Assembly (NCBI RefSeq): GCF_900109945.1
Contig: NZ_FOBX01000005.1
Coordinates: 186,001 to 250,000 of the forward strand
Direction of reading: 5' to 3'
Length of the DNA stretch: 64,000 nucleotides
From: Bradyrhizobium sp. OK095
Lineage (GTDB): Bacteria > Pseudomonadota > Alphaproteobacteria > Rhizobiales > Xanthobacteraceae
Shown here in pieces: positions 1 through 7,909 of the stretch (the first letter of the stretch is position 1; each line of letters opens with the position of its first letter). The notes under the pieces were generated by a model that was not told where the DNA came from, did not search any database, and saw nothing but the letters and a program-made list of their open reading frames with translations. The position numbers and the translations under genes were made by a program.

Positions 1-72
1 TGTGGAACGAGGCAGCCCTATGTTAGCCAACCGCCGCGAAATTCAGCCCCAATCGGGTAAGGAGACACTTCG

Positions 73-558
73 ATGACCAACGGTAACGGCACCCCTCCCG
101 AGGCGGCCCAGGCTCCCCAGCTCAACGTGCTGGCGCAGTACACCAAGGACCTCTCGTTCGAAAATCCGAACGCGCCGACCTCGCTCCAGCAGCAGGGCCA
201 GCCGCCCCAGATCAATATCCAGATCAATGTCAGCGCCAACAACCTCAGCGATACCGAGTTCGAGGTGACGCTGTCGGTCGAGGGTAAGGCCGAGACCGCG
301 GGCAAGATCATGTTCTCGTTCGAGCTCGCCTATGCCGGCGTGTTCCGAATCGCCAACGTGCCGAAGGAGAATATGCACCCGCTGGTCATGATCGAATGCC
401 CGCGTCTGCTGTTCCCGTTCGCCCGTGAGATCATCGCGACCGCTGTCCGCGACGGCGGGTTCCCGCCCCTGATGCTGGATCCGGTCGACTTCGTCGGTCT
501 CTATCGTCAGAACATGGAGCGGCAAATGGCCGCCGGTACCCCCGCGGGCCAGGCTTAA
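73..558 (+). CDS. secB: Protein-export chaperone SecB
   Basis: SecB is a cytosolic tetrameric chaperone that keeps precursor proteins unfolded and passes them to SecA for export through the Sec translocon. The 161-residue product has the usual family length, and the typical N-terminal strand ([13 protein letters not shown], about residues 21-33) is recognisable, as is the hydrophobic substrate-binding core. The ATG is preceded by a strong AAGGAG at 59-64, which fixes the start. It is convergent with dnaQ, with only 8 bp between the stop codons. The pairing of secB with dnaQ and coaE is usual in Rhizobiales. Confidence 0.97.
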   Translation: MTNGNGTPPEAAQAPQLNVLAQYTKDLSFENPNAPTSLQQQGQPPQINIQINVSANNLSDTEFEVTLSVEGKAETAGKIMFSFELAYAGVFRIANVPKENMHPLVMIECPRLLFPFAREIIATAVRDGGFPPLMLDPVDFVGLYRQNMERQMAAGTPAGQA

Positions 559-566
559 CCTGCAGG

Positions 567-1283
567 CTAACCAGCCGGAGAAGCGGCTGGAGCGGGCAGG
601 AACTCGCTCCAGATCGCCTTGTCGCCGAGCGTTGCGATGAAAGCCCGGTGGGCCTCGCGCTCGGCATCGGAAACCCGCGGCGCGAGCGGCACTGTCCGCT
701 GCCGCCGCGGCGTATCGCCTGCGGTATTAACGCGAATGCCCTCGCCTTCCGACGCCAGCAGGAGTTGCGACTGCCGCGCCCCCACCAGATCGACATAGAC
801 CTCGGCCAGCAATTCGGCGTCCAGCAGCGCGCCGTGCTTGGTGCGGCGTGAATTGTCGATCGAATAGCGCGAACAGAGATCGTCGAGCCGGTTCGACACG
901 CCGGGATGCTTGCGCCGCGCCAGCAGCAGCGTGTCGACCAGCCGCTCACGCGGGATCGCCACACGCTTGATCTTGTCGAGCTCGGCATTGATGAAGCCGA
1001 TGTCGAACGAGGCGTTGTGGATCACCAGCGGCGCATCGCCGATGAATTCCAGAAACGCATCGACGACCTCGTGGAACAACGGCTTGGTCGACAGGAATTC
1101 AGCCGACAGCCCATGCACCGCGAACGCTTCCGCCGGCATGTCCCTCTCGGGATTGATATAGACGTGATACGTCTGTCCCGTCGGCATGCGGTTGAGAATC
1201 TCGACGCAGCCGATTTCGACCAGACGATCGCCGCGGAGCGGATCGAGGCCGGTGGTTTCGGTATCGAGAACGATTTCACGCAT
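567..1283 (-). CDS. dnaQ: DNA polymerase III epsilon subunit (3'-5' proofreading exonuclease)
   Basis: This is the proofreading subunit of the replicative polymerase, a DEDDh exonuclease. The catalytic residues are visible: D7 and E9 in LDTETTGLDP (Exo I), D94 in HNASFDIGF (Exo II), and H150 and D155 in KHGALLDAEL (Exo III). The length of 238 residues is typical. It follows coaE on the same strand with a gap of about 30 bp, so maf, coaE and dnaQ probably form one transcript that reads leftward, away from the candidate replication origin at 3.4-3.8 kb. Confidence 0.96.
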   Translation of the reverse strand: MREIVLDTETTGLDPLRGDRLVEIGCVEILNRMPTGQTYHVYINPERDMPAEAFAVHGLSAEFLSTKPLFHEVVDAFLEFIGDAPLVIHNASFDIGFINAELDKIKRVAIPRERLVDTLLLARRKHPGVSNRLDDLCSRYSIDNSRRTKHGALLDAELLAEVYVDLVGARQSQLLLASEGEGIRVNTAGDTPRRQRTVPLAPRVSDAEREAHRAFIATLGDKAIWSEFLPAPAASPAG

Positions 1284-1313
1284 AATTTTAAGACGCCGTT
1301 TTAAGGCGGCGAA

Positions 1314-1913
1314 TCAGGTTCGCCGCTGCGGCATCTTAACGACCTCGGCCAGGATGTGCGTGATTTGGGCGCGCACGGGTTCAAGTCCGTGTGACGTATC
1401 CACTACGAAATCGGCCCGCTTGCGCTTCTCGGCATCCGGCGTCTGCTTGGCGATGATGGCATCGAGTTTTGCTTCATCCATCGTGCCGCGCGCCAGCACC
1501 CGCTCGCGCTGAACCTTTGGCGAGGTCGAGACAACGACCACGGCATCGACCCGTTTCTCGCCGCCGGTTTCAAACAGCAGCGGAATATCCAGAACCACGA
1601 CCGGCGCCTTGGCCGCTTCCGCGTCGGCGAAGAATTTTTGCCGGGAGGCACCGAGCATTGGATGGACGATCTGCTCGAGCTGCTTGATCCCGGCGGGATC
1701 GTGCACGACACGCGCCGAGAGCTTTGGCCGGTCAACCTTGCCGTTGACGGTGGTGCCTGGGAAAGCGGCCTCGATCGCAGGCGCGGCCTCGCCCTCGTAG
1801 AGCTGGTGGACGGCAGCATCGGCGTCGTAGACGGGCACGCCGGCTTCCGCGAACAATTTTGCGGTGGTGGATTTGCCCATCCCGATCGAGCCGGTCAGTC
1901 CCAGGATCCGCAT
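1314..1913 (-). CDS. coaE: Dephospho-CoA kinase
   Basis: CoaE phosphorylates the 3'-hydroxyl of dephospho-CoA in the last step of coenzyme A synthesis. The Walker A loop GSIGMGKST lies at residues 8-16 of the 199-residue product chosen here (MRILGLTGS start), and a conserved DADAAVH segment follows. An upstream in-frame ATG at 1940 would add nine residues and overlap the maf stop by 4 bp. I prefer 1913 because the family starts just before the P-loop. The last residues are basic and variable. In many relatives aroE lies between maf and coaE, but here there is no room for it. Confidence 0.93.
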   Translation of the reverse strand: MRILGLTGSIGMGKSTTAKLFAEAGVPVYDADAAVHQLYEGEAAPAIEAAFPGTTVNGKVDRPKLSARVVHDPAGIKQLEQIVHPMLGASRQKFFADAEAAKAPVVVLDIPLLFETGGEKRVDAVVVVSTSPKVQRERVLARGTMDEAKLDAIIAKQTPDAEKRKRADFVVDTSHGLEPVRAQITHILAEVVKMPQRRT

Positions 1914-1936
1914 CAGCGCCCAGCCATTTTTATCGT

Positions 1937-2545
1937 TCACACCGCAATTAGCTGCTCGCTGCGCAGGAACGCAAGCAGCGGCAGCAGCGGCAGGCCGAGA
2001 ATGGTGAAATGGTCGCCCTCGATGCGCTCGAACAAATGAATGCCGAGACCTTCGAGCTGATAGGCGCCCACACTCGTTGTCACGGCATCGCCGGCGGCAT
2101 CGAGATAGGCTGAAAGCCCCGCCTCGGTCATTTTTCGCACAGTCATGCGGGCCACCGAGACGTCCTCGAAAACAATTTCGCCGTCATGCGCGACGGCCAC
2201 CGCGGAATTCAGCTCATGGATATGGCCGGCGAGATCCCGCAATTGCGCCAGCGCCTGCGCGCGGCCGGCGGGCTTGTTGAAGAGACGATCGCCGAGCGCC
2301 AGCGTCTGGTCGGCGCCGATCACATAGCTCCCGGGACGATTCGCCGAGACCGCCTTGGCCTTCTCACGCGCCAGCAGCAGGCCGATCTCGCGCGGATTGG
2401 AAAGTTTGGAAGCGGCCTGAATGCCGCGCTCGTCGATATCGGCCGTCACAGCCTCGAATTCGAGCCCGGCATTGGCCAGCAGTATTTTGCGCGCGCTGCT
2501 TTGCGAAGCCAGGATCAACGGAGATGTGCCGAGCCACAGACCCAT
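1937..2545 (-). CDS. Maf-family nucleoside triphosphate pyrophosphatase
   Basis: Maf proteins hydrolyse non-canonical or modified nucleoside triphosphates to monophosphates and act as house-cleaning enzymes. The 202-residue product has the N-terminal [12 protein letters not shown] signature (a variant of ASxSPRR) and the IGADQTLAL catalytic segment followed by a KP motif. The DQ in the second motif resembles the YceF-type (m7GTP) branch more than the YhdE branch, but I cannot assign the substrate with confidence. The start is 8 bp downstream of the ppsR stop, consistent with co-transcription. Confidence 0.92.
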   Translation of the reverse strand: MGLWLGTSPLILASQSSARKILLANAGLEFEAVTADIDERGIQAASKLSNPREIGLLLAREKAKAVSANRPGSYVIGADQTLALGDRLFNKPAGRAQALAQLRDLAGHIHELNSAVAVAHDGEIVFEDVSVARMTVRKMTEAGLSAYLDAAGDAVTTSVGAYQLEGLGIHLFERIEGDHFTILGLPLLPLLAFLRSEQLIAV

Positions 2546-2553
2546 CGCGAAAA

Positions 2554-3393
2554 CTATTCCGTGGGCCGATTGCGCTGACGGTCACTGTAGAGCTTCATGA
2601 TCGCGGCCGCCGTTTCCTCGATCGAGCGACGCGTGACGTCGAGCAGCGGCCAGTCGTGCTTGGCGCTCAGCTTGCGGGCGAACGCGACCTCCTCGGCGAC
2701 CAACTGCTTGTCGGTGTAGGAGTCGCTGCTGGAATCGGCGCCCATCGAGAGCAGACGGTTCTGCCGGACCTGGATCAGCCGTTCCGGCGTGGCATGCAGG
2801 CTGACCACCAGCGGCCGCGTCAGCGTCTCCAATTGCGCGGGCACCGGAATGCCCGGAACCAGTGGCACATTGGCGGTGCGAATGCCGCGATTGGCGAGAT
2901 AGATCGACGTCGGTGTCTTCGAGGTGCGGGACACGCCGACCAACACCACATCGGCATCGTCGAGACCTTCGACGTGCTGACCGTCGTCATGGATCATCGT
3001 GTAGTTGAGCGCGTCGATGCGCTTGAAATATTCCGCGTTGAGGACGTGCTGGGCGCCGACACGACCCGTCGTGGCAGCGCCGAGATAGGCTTCGAACAGT
3101 TGCATCACCGGACCGATGATCGACAGGCTCGGAACGTTGATGCCCTTGCACTTGTCCTCGAGCCGGGAGACCAGATCCTTCTCCAGCAGTGTGAACAGAA
3201 CAATCCCCGGCGCCTCCTCGATCTCGTCGAGCACACGGTCGAGCTGCTTCTGGCTACGCACCAGCGGATAGACATGCTCGACCGGGGTGACATTGGCGTA
3301 CTGCGCCGCGACGGCGCGTGCGACCGTAATCAGCGTCTCGCCGGTGGAGTCGGAGACCAGGTGGAGATGGAAATAATTGGTCGAGGTCGGCAC
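2554..3393 (-). CDS. ppsR: Pyruvate, phosphate dikinase regulatory protein (bifunctional kinase/pyrophosphorylase)
   Basis: This family (DUF299) inactivates pyruvate phosphate dikinase or PEP synthetase by ADP-dependent phosphorylation of a threonine and reactivates it by phosphorolysis. The 279-residue length is standard. The N-terminal [13 protein letters not shown] and the nucleotide-binding GVSRTSKTP (about residues 153-161) are diagnostic. It is the first leftward gene next to the gene-free candidate origin at 3394-3848. A long open frame on the opposite strand here is only its shadow. Confidence 0.94.
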   Translation of the reverse strand: MPTSTNYFHLHLVSDSTGETLITVARAVAAQYANVTPVEHVYPLVRSQKQLDRVLDEIEEAPGIVLFTLLEKDLVSRLEDKCKGINVPSLSIIGPVMQLFEAYLGAATTGRVGAQHVLNAEYFKRIDALNYTMIHDDGQHVEGLDDADVVLVGVSRTSKTPTSIYLANRGIRTANVPLVPGIPVPAQLETLTRPLVVSLHATPERLIQVRQNRLLSMGADSSSDSYTDKQLVAEEVAFARKLSAKHDWPLLDVTRRSIEETAAAIMKLYSDRQRNRPTE

Positions 3394-3848
3394 AAAAACT
3401 CTTTGTATGAGGACGGTGTGGTCTGTGGATTTCTGTGGAGCTTAACCCCTTGGAAAGGGATGTGCGACACCAGCGGCGGGATAAGTGCCGATTTTGTTCA
3501 CACCACTGCCCATCAGGATAAGTCTGAGGGGCTGCCGAGAGGGAAACGGGATTGTGCGGACAACCCGCTTGATAAGCCACCGACAGAGACGCGCAAGCCT
3601 TTGAAGCTGGCCAACTTATCGAAAGCCGCCAGGGCTGCCCGGGATATGTGGATGGATGTGAACAAGCGCGCGTGAACGTGCGGATGGAATCTTGTGAGTC
3701 AAATCCACGGTCACATAGACTCAAACCTTAAGAATCTAAGATTCTTATTTGAGGAAGGCGCTACGGACGGATAAGTGTGCAGGGTAAGACCTTAACGAGT
3801 TCTTACTATCCCCAGTTCCATTCGCTGGCAGCAATCCGGGCGCAGAAC
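3394..3848. other. oriC: Candidate chromosomal origin of replication (oriC)
   Basis: This is a 455-bp gene-free gap between the divergent ppsR and hemJ genes. It contains DnaA-box-like nonamers: TTGTTCACA at 3494-3502 and its inverse TGTGAACAA at 3657-3665 (8/9 to TTATNCACA), and TGTGGATTT at 3424-3432 and TGTGGATGG at 3647-3655 (7/9). GATAAG occurs at 3480, 3517, 3571 and 3770 and as CTTATC at 3615. Five GANTC sites lie at 3687-3744, and an AT-rich 8-bp inverted repeat lies at 3729-3747. Transcription diverges from here, and parAB/parS lie 4-8 kb away, as near the Caulobacter origin. No perfect DnaA box was found, and GC skew was not computed. Confidence 0.6.
3729..3747. repeat. AT-rich inverted repeat with two GANTC sites
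   Basis: TAAGAATC at 3729-3736 and GATTCTTA at 3740-3747 are perfect inverted arms of 8 bp around a 3-nt centre. Each arm carries one GANTC sequence (GAATC, GATTC), the target of the cell-cycle methylase CcrM in alphaproteobacteria. The surrounding sequence is clearly more AT-rich than the neighbouring genes. It could be a regulator-binding site for hemJ or part of an origin unwinding region. Confidence 0.7.
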
Positions 3849-4283
3849 ATGTTCGAAGACGTCTATCTCTGGATCAAGGCGCTGCATGTAATCGCCGTCA
3901 TCTCCTGGATGGCGGGCATGCTCTATCTGCCGCGGTTGTTCGTTTACCACTGCGAAGCCGAAATTGGCTCGAAGCAGTCGGAAACATTCAAGGTGATGGA
4001 GCGCCGGCTGCTCAAGGCCATCATCAACCCCGCCATGATCGTCACCTGGCTCTTCGGGCTCTACCTCGCCTGGTCCGGCCATTGGTTCACATTCGGCTGG
4101 CTGCACGTAAAACTGGCACTGGTCCTGGCGATGTCCGCGGTCCACGGCTTTTTTTCCCGCTGGGTGAAGGACTTTGCCGCCGATCGGCGCCCGCGGAGCC
4201 AGAAATTCTATCGGATTATCAATGAGGTGCCGACCGTTCTGATGATTTTGATCGTCATCATGGTGATCGTGAAGCCGTTCTAG
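3849..4283 (+). CDS. hemJ: Protoporphyrinogen IX oxidase HemJ
   Basis: HemJ is the membrane-bound oxygen-independent-type protoporphyrinogen oxidase of most alphaproteobacteria and acts in haem synthesis. The product is 144 residues with about four hydrophobic helices. The conserved N-terminal histidine (H13 in WIKALHVIAVISW), the LYLPRLFVYH segment and the later conserved HVKLALVL segment are present. I chose the ATG at 3849 because the family begins with a short hydrophilic stretch before the first helix. An open frame from 3777 would extend into the candidate origin. No strong ribosome-binding site is seen. It is first in the rightward direction, upstream of rho. Confidence 0.9.
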   Translation: MFEDVYLWIKALHVIAVISWMAGMLYLPRLFVYHCEAEIGSKQSETFKVMERRLLKAIINPAMIVTWLFGLYLAWSGHWFTFGWLHVKLALVLAMSAVHGFFSRWVKDFAADRRPRSQKFYRIINEVPTVLMILIVIMVIVKPF

Positions 4284-4532
4284 GCAGGGATCGTGAACGA
4301 TCGCTCAGCGCTTCGGCTTGCGGAGTGGGAAGCGATTTTCTATATTGGGGACATCCCACCCAACGCAGGCGGATGTGGTTGTGTCTGAGCTTTCCAGAGG
4401 CCGGACACCCCATCAGGTTTGAAGCCTCACCGGCACTCACCTTGCCAGACCTGCGGACCTTATCTTTCTGACGTCCGCATTTCAGAGCCTCCTCGCACCC
4501 CCTCCCTTAGGTTACCCCACAGGACCACCCCA
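4284..4532. other. Intergenic leader upstream of rho
   Basis: These 249 bp between hemJ and rho carry no credible gene. The segment is C-rich near the rho start. It may serve as a rho leader used for autoregulation, which is known for rho genes in other bacteria, but I see no clear hairpin or leader peptide that proves this here. Confidence 0.35.
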
Positions 4533-5798
4533 ATGCGGGAAATTAAACTCCAGGACCTCAAGTCGAAAACTCCGGCCGAGCTCGTCTCGTTCGCGGAAGA
4601 GCACGGGGTCGAGAACGCCAGCACGATGCGCAAGCAGGAACTGCTGTTCGCCATCCTCAAGCAGCTGGCGCTGGCCGAAACCGATATCGTCGGTGAGGGC
4701 GTCGTCGAGGTGCTCTCCGACGGCTTCGGCTTCCTCCGCTCGCCCGATGCGAATTATCTGCCGGGCCCGGATGACATTTACGTTTCGCCCTCGCAGATCC
4801 GCCGTTTTGGCCTGCGCACCGGCGACACCATCGAAGGCCACATCCGCAGCCCGAAAGAGGGCGAGCGCTATTTTGCGCTGCTGAAGGTCAACACGCTCAA
4901 TTTCGAGGACCCGGAAAAGGCCAAGCACAAGGTCAATTTCGACAACCTCACGCCGCTGTTTCCGAATCAGCGTTTCCGCATGGAAATCGACGATCCGACC
5001 CGGAAAGACCTGTCTGCAAGAGTGATCGACATCGTCGCGCCGATCGGCAAGGGCCAGCGCGCGCTGATCGTCGCGCCGCCGCGCACGGGTAAAACCGTGC
5101 TGATGCAGAACATCGCACATTCGATCGCGCACAATCATCCCGAATGCTATCTGATCGTGCTCTTGATCGACGAACGTCCGGAAGAAGTCACGGACATGCA
5201 GCGCTCGGTGAAGGGCGAGGTCGTGTCGTCGACCTTCGACGAGCCCGCCGTGCGTCACGTCCAGGTCGCCGAGATGGTGATCGAAAAAGCAAAACGCCTG
5301 GTCGAGCATGGTCGCGACGTCGTCATCCTGCTCGATTCGATCACGCGCCTCGGCCGCGCCTACAACACTGTGGTGCCGTCATCCGGAAAGGTGCTGACCG
5401 GCGGTGTCGACGCCAACGCGCTCCAGCGCCCGAAGCGGTTCTTCGGCGCTGCTCGTAACATCGAGGAGGGCGGCTCGCTGACCATCATCGCGACCGCGCT
5501 GGTCGATACCGGCAGCCGCATGGACGAAGTCATCTTCGAAGAGTTCAAGGGCACCGGTAACTCCGAGCTGATCCTCGACCGCAAGGTCTCGGACAAGCGG
5601 ACCTTCCCGGCGATCGACATCTCCCGCTCCGGCACCCGCAAGGAGGAGCTCATCACCGATCCGCTGGTCCTGAAGAAGATGTACGTGCTCCGCCGCATCC
5701 TGAACCCGATGGGGACGATGGACGGAATCGACTTCCTGCTCGACAAGCTGCGCTCGACCAAGAGCAATTCGGAGTTCTTCGACTCGATGAACACCTGA
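4533..5798 (+). CDS. rho: Transcription termination factor Rho
   Basis: Rho is the hexameric RNA-dependent ATPase helicase that ends transcription. The 421-residue product has the Rho N-terminal helical domain (about 1-45), a cold-shock-type RNA-binding domain ([16 protein letters not shown] through IEGHIR, about 53-112) and the RecA-like motor with Walker A PPRTGKT near residue 181. The ATG at 4533 gives the normal [10 protein letters not shown] start, whereas an upstream in-frame extension to 4419 lacks family similarity. A strong terminator follows at 5821. Confidence 0.97.
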   Translation: MREIKLQDLKSKTPAELVSFAEEHGVENASTMRKQELLFAILKQLALAETDIVGEGVVEVLSDGFGFLRSPDANYLPGPDDIYVSPSQIRRFGLRTGDTIEGHIRSPKEGERYFALLKVNTLNFEDPEKAKHKVNFDNLTPLFPNQRFRMEIDDPTRKDLSARVIDIVAPIGKGQRALIVAPPRTGKTVLMQNIAHSIAHNHPECYLIVLLIDERPEEVTDMQRSVKGEVVSSTFDEPAVRHVQVAEMVIEKAKRLVEHGRDVVILLDSITRLGRAYNTVVPSSGKVLTGGVDANALQRPKRFFGAARNIEEGGSLTIIATALVDTGSRMDEVIFEEFKGTGNSELILDRKVSDKRTFPAIDISRSGTRKEELITDPLVLKKMYVLRRILNPMGTMDGIDFLLDKLRSTKSNSEFFDSMNT

Positions 5799-5820
5799 TT
5801 GCGGTGCAGCATGAGATCAG

Positions 5821-5848
5821 AGGGCGCCTTCGGGCGCCCTTTTTCTTT
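5821..5848 (+). terminator. Intrinsic terminator after rho
   Basis: An 8-bp perfect stem, AGGGCGCC (5821-5828) and GGCGCCCT (5833-5840), encloses a TTCG tetraloop and is followed directly by a T-rich run (TTTTCTTT). This is a textbook intrinsic terminator 23 bp after the rho stop. Confidence 0.92.
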
Positions 5849-6112
5849 GTGCGGCTTTGCTGCGGGGAAGGTGCAGCATAGCGGCTAGTCGGGGCGCCAA
5901 GCCGGATTTCTGGGAAGCTGTTGATATATCTTCATAATAATTGGCTCGAGGGAAAACCGGTCGAGCCCGGGCGAAGAGTTTTGCAGCAAATTCGGCGGGT
6001 TATATTGCAGTGCAATATCGTAATTGCTGCAGGCTGGAGCGCAGCAAAATGGGCGTTGCAGCCGCCTGGAATGGGCCGTTTGCCTTTTCCGCGCCAGCCA
6101 GACAAATAAGCC
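5849..6112. other. Intergenic region upstream of mnmE
   Basis: A 264-bp gap. It holds a 7-bp inverted repeat (GGCTCGA 5943-5949, TCGAGCC 5961-5967) and the 17-bp palindrome listed separately at 6002-6018. An open frame on the minus strand here runs antisense into mnmE and has no family resemblance. The mnmE promoter is presumably located in this gap. Confidence 0.5.
6002..6018. promoter_or_regulatory. Perfect 17-bp palindrome, candidate operator of mnmE
   Basis: ATATTGCA (6002-6009) and TGCAATAT (6011-6018) are perfect inverted arms around one central G. The site lies 95 bp upstream of the mnmE start in a locally AT-rich stretch. The form suits a dimeric repressor or activator, but I do not recognise the motif. 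Confidence 0.5.
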
Positions 6113-7438
6113 ATGCATCCGCGAGACCAGACTATCTTTGCGCTGTCGTCCGGCCGTGCGCCGAGCGCGATTGCCGTGGTGCGCGTCTCGGGCCCGCAAG
6201 CCGGCCTGGTGCTGACGACGCTCGCAGGCAAGTTGCCGGCGCCGAGGCAAGCCAGCCGCCGGCTGCTCCGCGATGGTGCGAGCCAGCCGATCGACGACGC
6301 GGTCGTGCTCTGGTTTCCGGGGCCGGCAAGCGCGACCGGCGAGGACGTCGCCGAATTTCATGTCCACGGCGGGCGGGCGGTGCTGTCGTCGCTCCTTGGA
6401 GCTATTTCTGATATTCCAAATTCTCGTGCGGCCGAGCCCGGCGAGTTCACCCGGCGCGCGTTCGAGAACGGCAAGCTCGATCTCACCGAAGCCGAGGGCC
6501 TCGACGATCTCATCCACGCTGACACTGACCGCCAACGGCGGCAGGCGCTGCGGCAGTTGAAGGGCCTGCTCGGCGACCGCGCGCGCGACTGGCGCGAGCG
6601 CATTATCGAGGCATCAGCGCTGATCGAGGCTGGCATCGATTTTTCCGATGAGGGCGATGTACCTGCCGAATTGCGGGCGCCGGCGGTCAAGGCGATCAAA
6701 GCCCTGCATGACGAAATTGCAAAAGTCCTTGCGGCACAGGGACAAGCTGAACGCTTGCGCGACGGCTTGGTGGTTGCGATCGCCGGTCCGCCGAACGTCG
6801 GCAAATCGACGCTGATGAATCAGCTCGCGCGCCGCGAGGTCGCGATCGTCTCGCCGCATGCCGGCACCACGCGCGACGTGATCGAGGTGCAGCTCGATCT
6901 CGACGGCTATCCCGTCACGGTGATCGACACGGCCGGTATTCGCGAGACCGATGATCCCGTGGAGCAGGAGGGTGTACGCCGGGCACGGGCGCGGGCCGAG
7001 GATGCCGACCTGGTGCTGTGGCTCACGGGTCCCGAGGAGAAGATCGAAGAGCGAGCGACCGGGACCGCGCCGGTCTGGATGGTCCGCAACAAGATCGATC
7101 TCGGCGTCTCGGCGGTCGGGATGGACGCCGACAGGTCCTTCGCGATCTCAGCGTGGCGAGGGGACGGATTGCCGGAGCTGATCAATGCGCTGGTCGAATT
7201 TGCGGCCGAGTTCTTTGGAACCAGCGAGGGCGCCCTGGTGACCCGAACCCGCCAACGGGATCTCTTGCATCGGGCATCAGACAGCTTGCGCCGAAGCCTG
7301 GAGCTTGTAGAAGACGGCGAGGAACTCGCCGCCGAAGAGCTGCGCGCCGCCGCCTATGCCCTGGGCCGGTTGTTGGGTCGGGTGGATGTCGAGGACGTCC
7401 TGGGGGCCATTTTCCAGAAATTCTGCATCGGAAAGTAG
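6113..7438 (+). CDS. mnmE: tRNA uridine-5-carboxymethylaminomethyl modification GTPase MnmE (TrmE)
   Basis: MnmE works with MnmG to build the cmnm5 or nm5 group on the wobble uridine (U34) of certain tRNAs, using GTP, folate and FAD. The 441-residue product has the folate-binding N-domain ([21 protein letters not shown]), an inserted G domain with G1 GPPNVGKST near residue 225 and the DTAGIRET switch II, and the C-terminal FCIGK box with the functional cysteine. It lies just upstream of mnmG, its partner, but is separated by an inverted-repeat- and parS-rich gap of 470 bp. Confidence 0.97.
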   Translation: MHPRDQTIFALSSGRAPSAIAVVRVSGPQAGLVLTTLAGKLPAPRQASRRLLRDGASQPIDDAVVLWFPGPASATGEDVAEFHVHGGRAVLSSLLGAISDIPNSRAAEPGEFTRRAFENGKLDLTEAEGLDDLIHADTDRQRRQALRQLKGLLGDRARDWRERIIEASALIEAGIDFSDEGDVPAELRAPAVKAIKALHDEIAKVLAAQGQAERLRDGLVVAIAGPPNVGKSTLMNQLARREVAIVSPHAGTTRDVIEVQLDLDGYPVTVIDTAGIRETDDPVEQEGVRRARARAEDADLVLWLTGPEEKIEERATGTAPVWMVRNKIDLGVSAVGMDADRSFAISAWRGDGLPELINALVEFAAEFFGTSEGALVTRTRQRDLLHRASDSLRRSLELVEDGEELAAEELRAAAYALGRLLGRVDVEDVLGAIFQKFCIGK

Positions 7439-7467
7439 CGCTAGTTCTTCAATGTAGAACTAGCGCT
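7437..7467 (+). terminator. Long hairpin overlapping the mnmE stop codon
   Basis: AGCGCTAGTTCT (7437-7448) and AGAACTAGCGCT (7456-7467) form a perfect 12-bp stem with a 7-nt loop. The stem starts inside the TAG stop codon of mnmE. It is followed by a mildly T-rich run (TGTTCCATTGTTTG) rather than a pure T-tract, so it is probably a terminator or 3'-end stabiliser. Confidence 0.7.
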
Positions 7468-7481
7468 TGTTCCATTGTTTG

Positions 7482-7497
7482 TGTTTCACGTGAAACG
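7482..7497. other. parS: parS centromere site 1
   Basis: TGTTTCACGTGAAACG matches 15 of 16 bases of the widely conserved ParB-binding palindrome TGTTTCACGTGAAACA. It lies 15 bp downstream of the mnmE terminator hairpin, in a non-coding gap. Confidence 0.9.
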
Positions 7498-7519
7498 TGA
7501 CTGGGGCGCGGTTCCAAGC

Positions 7520-7535
7520 TGTTTCACGTGAAATA
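7520..7535. other. parS: parS centromere site 2
   Basis: TGTTTCACGTGAAATA matches 15 of 16 bases of the parS consensus. Its start is 38 bp from that of site 1, close to whole helical turns (about 3.6). Confidence 0.88.
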
Positions 7536-7596
7536 CGGCTGATTTGACTCCGGCAGCGCGAGCGGCGGTGGTTGGGAGCGGAGCGCGCCCCAAACT

Positions 7597-7683
7597 CGTC
7601 ATTGCGAGGGGCCCTGGCGACGAAGCAATCCAGGCTGGTTCCGCGGAAAGATTCTGGATTGCTTCGCTACGCTCGCAATGACG
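7597..7683. repeat. Palindromic intergenic repeat, family A, copy 1
   Basis: Starts CGTCATTGCGAG and ends with its near-inverse CTCGCAATGACG. The middle holds AAGCAATCCAG and, on the other arm, CTGGATTGCTTCG, so the whole folds into one long imperfect hairpin. Related copies lie at 12515, 20655 and (truncated) 53761. This one sits between parS sites 2 and 3. Confidence 0.85.
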
Positions 7684-7743
7684 GAGTTCGCAGCGGTAGC
7701 GCCAAATTGACGGCTCAAACCATTCCGTCCCGCGCGAGCTAAT

Positions 7744-7759
7744 TGTTTCACGTGAAACA
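7744..7759. other. parS: parS centromere site 3 (exact consensus)
   Basis: TGTTTCACGTGAAACA is an exact 16/16 match to the parS consensus. It is the best site in the window and lies in the gap between mnmE and mnmG. Confidence 0.95.
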
Positions 7760-7836
7760 GTAGTCGGTTTAACGTGCTCTCTACTGTGCATGGGGTTGTT
7801 TTCGTAAAAATGAGTTCCGCTACCCCGCCCGCGTCC

Positions 7837-7852
7837 CGTTTCACGTGAAACA
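7837..7852. other. parS: parS centromere site 4
   Basis: CGTTTCACGTGAAACA matches 15 of 16 bases of the parS consensus. It lies 57 bp upstream of the mnmG start codon, so bound ParB could affect the mnmG promoter. Confidence 0.9.
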
Positions 7853-7909
7853 ACCGCCTCACCCAGTTTCCACTTCCGGCTTTTCCGGCTCTGGGATAGA
7901 AGTCCGCCC

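Noticed and set aside
2524..3675. A 383-codon plus-strand frame over ppsR and the gap next to it
   Set aside because: Mostly antisense to ppsR. The tail in the gap has no recognisable features and the region has origin-like sites.
5885..6535. A 216-codon minus-strand frame before and within mnmE
   Set aside because: Half lies antisense to mnmE. The half in the gap overlaps a palindrome and shows no family features.
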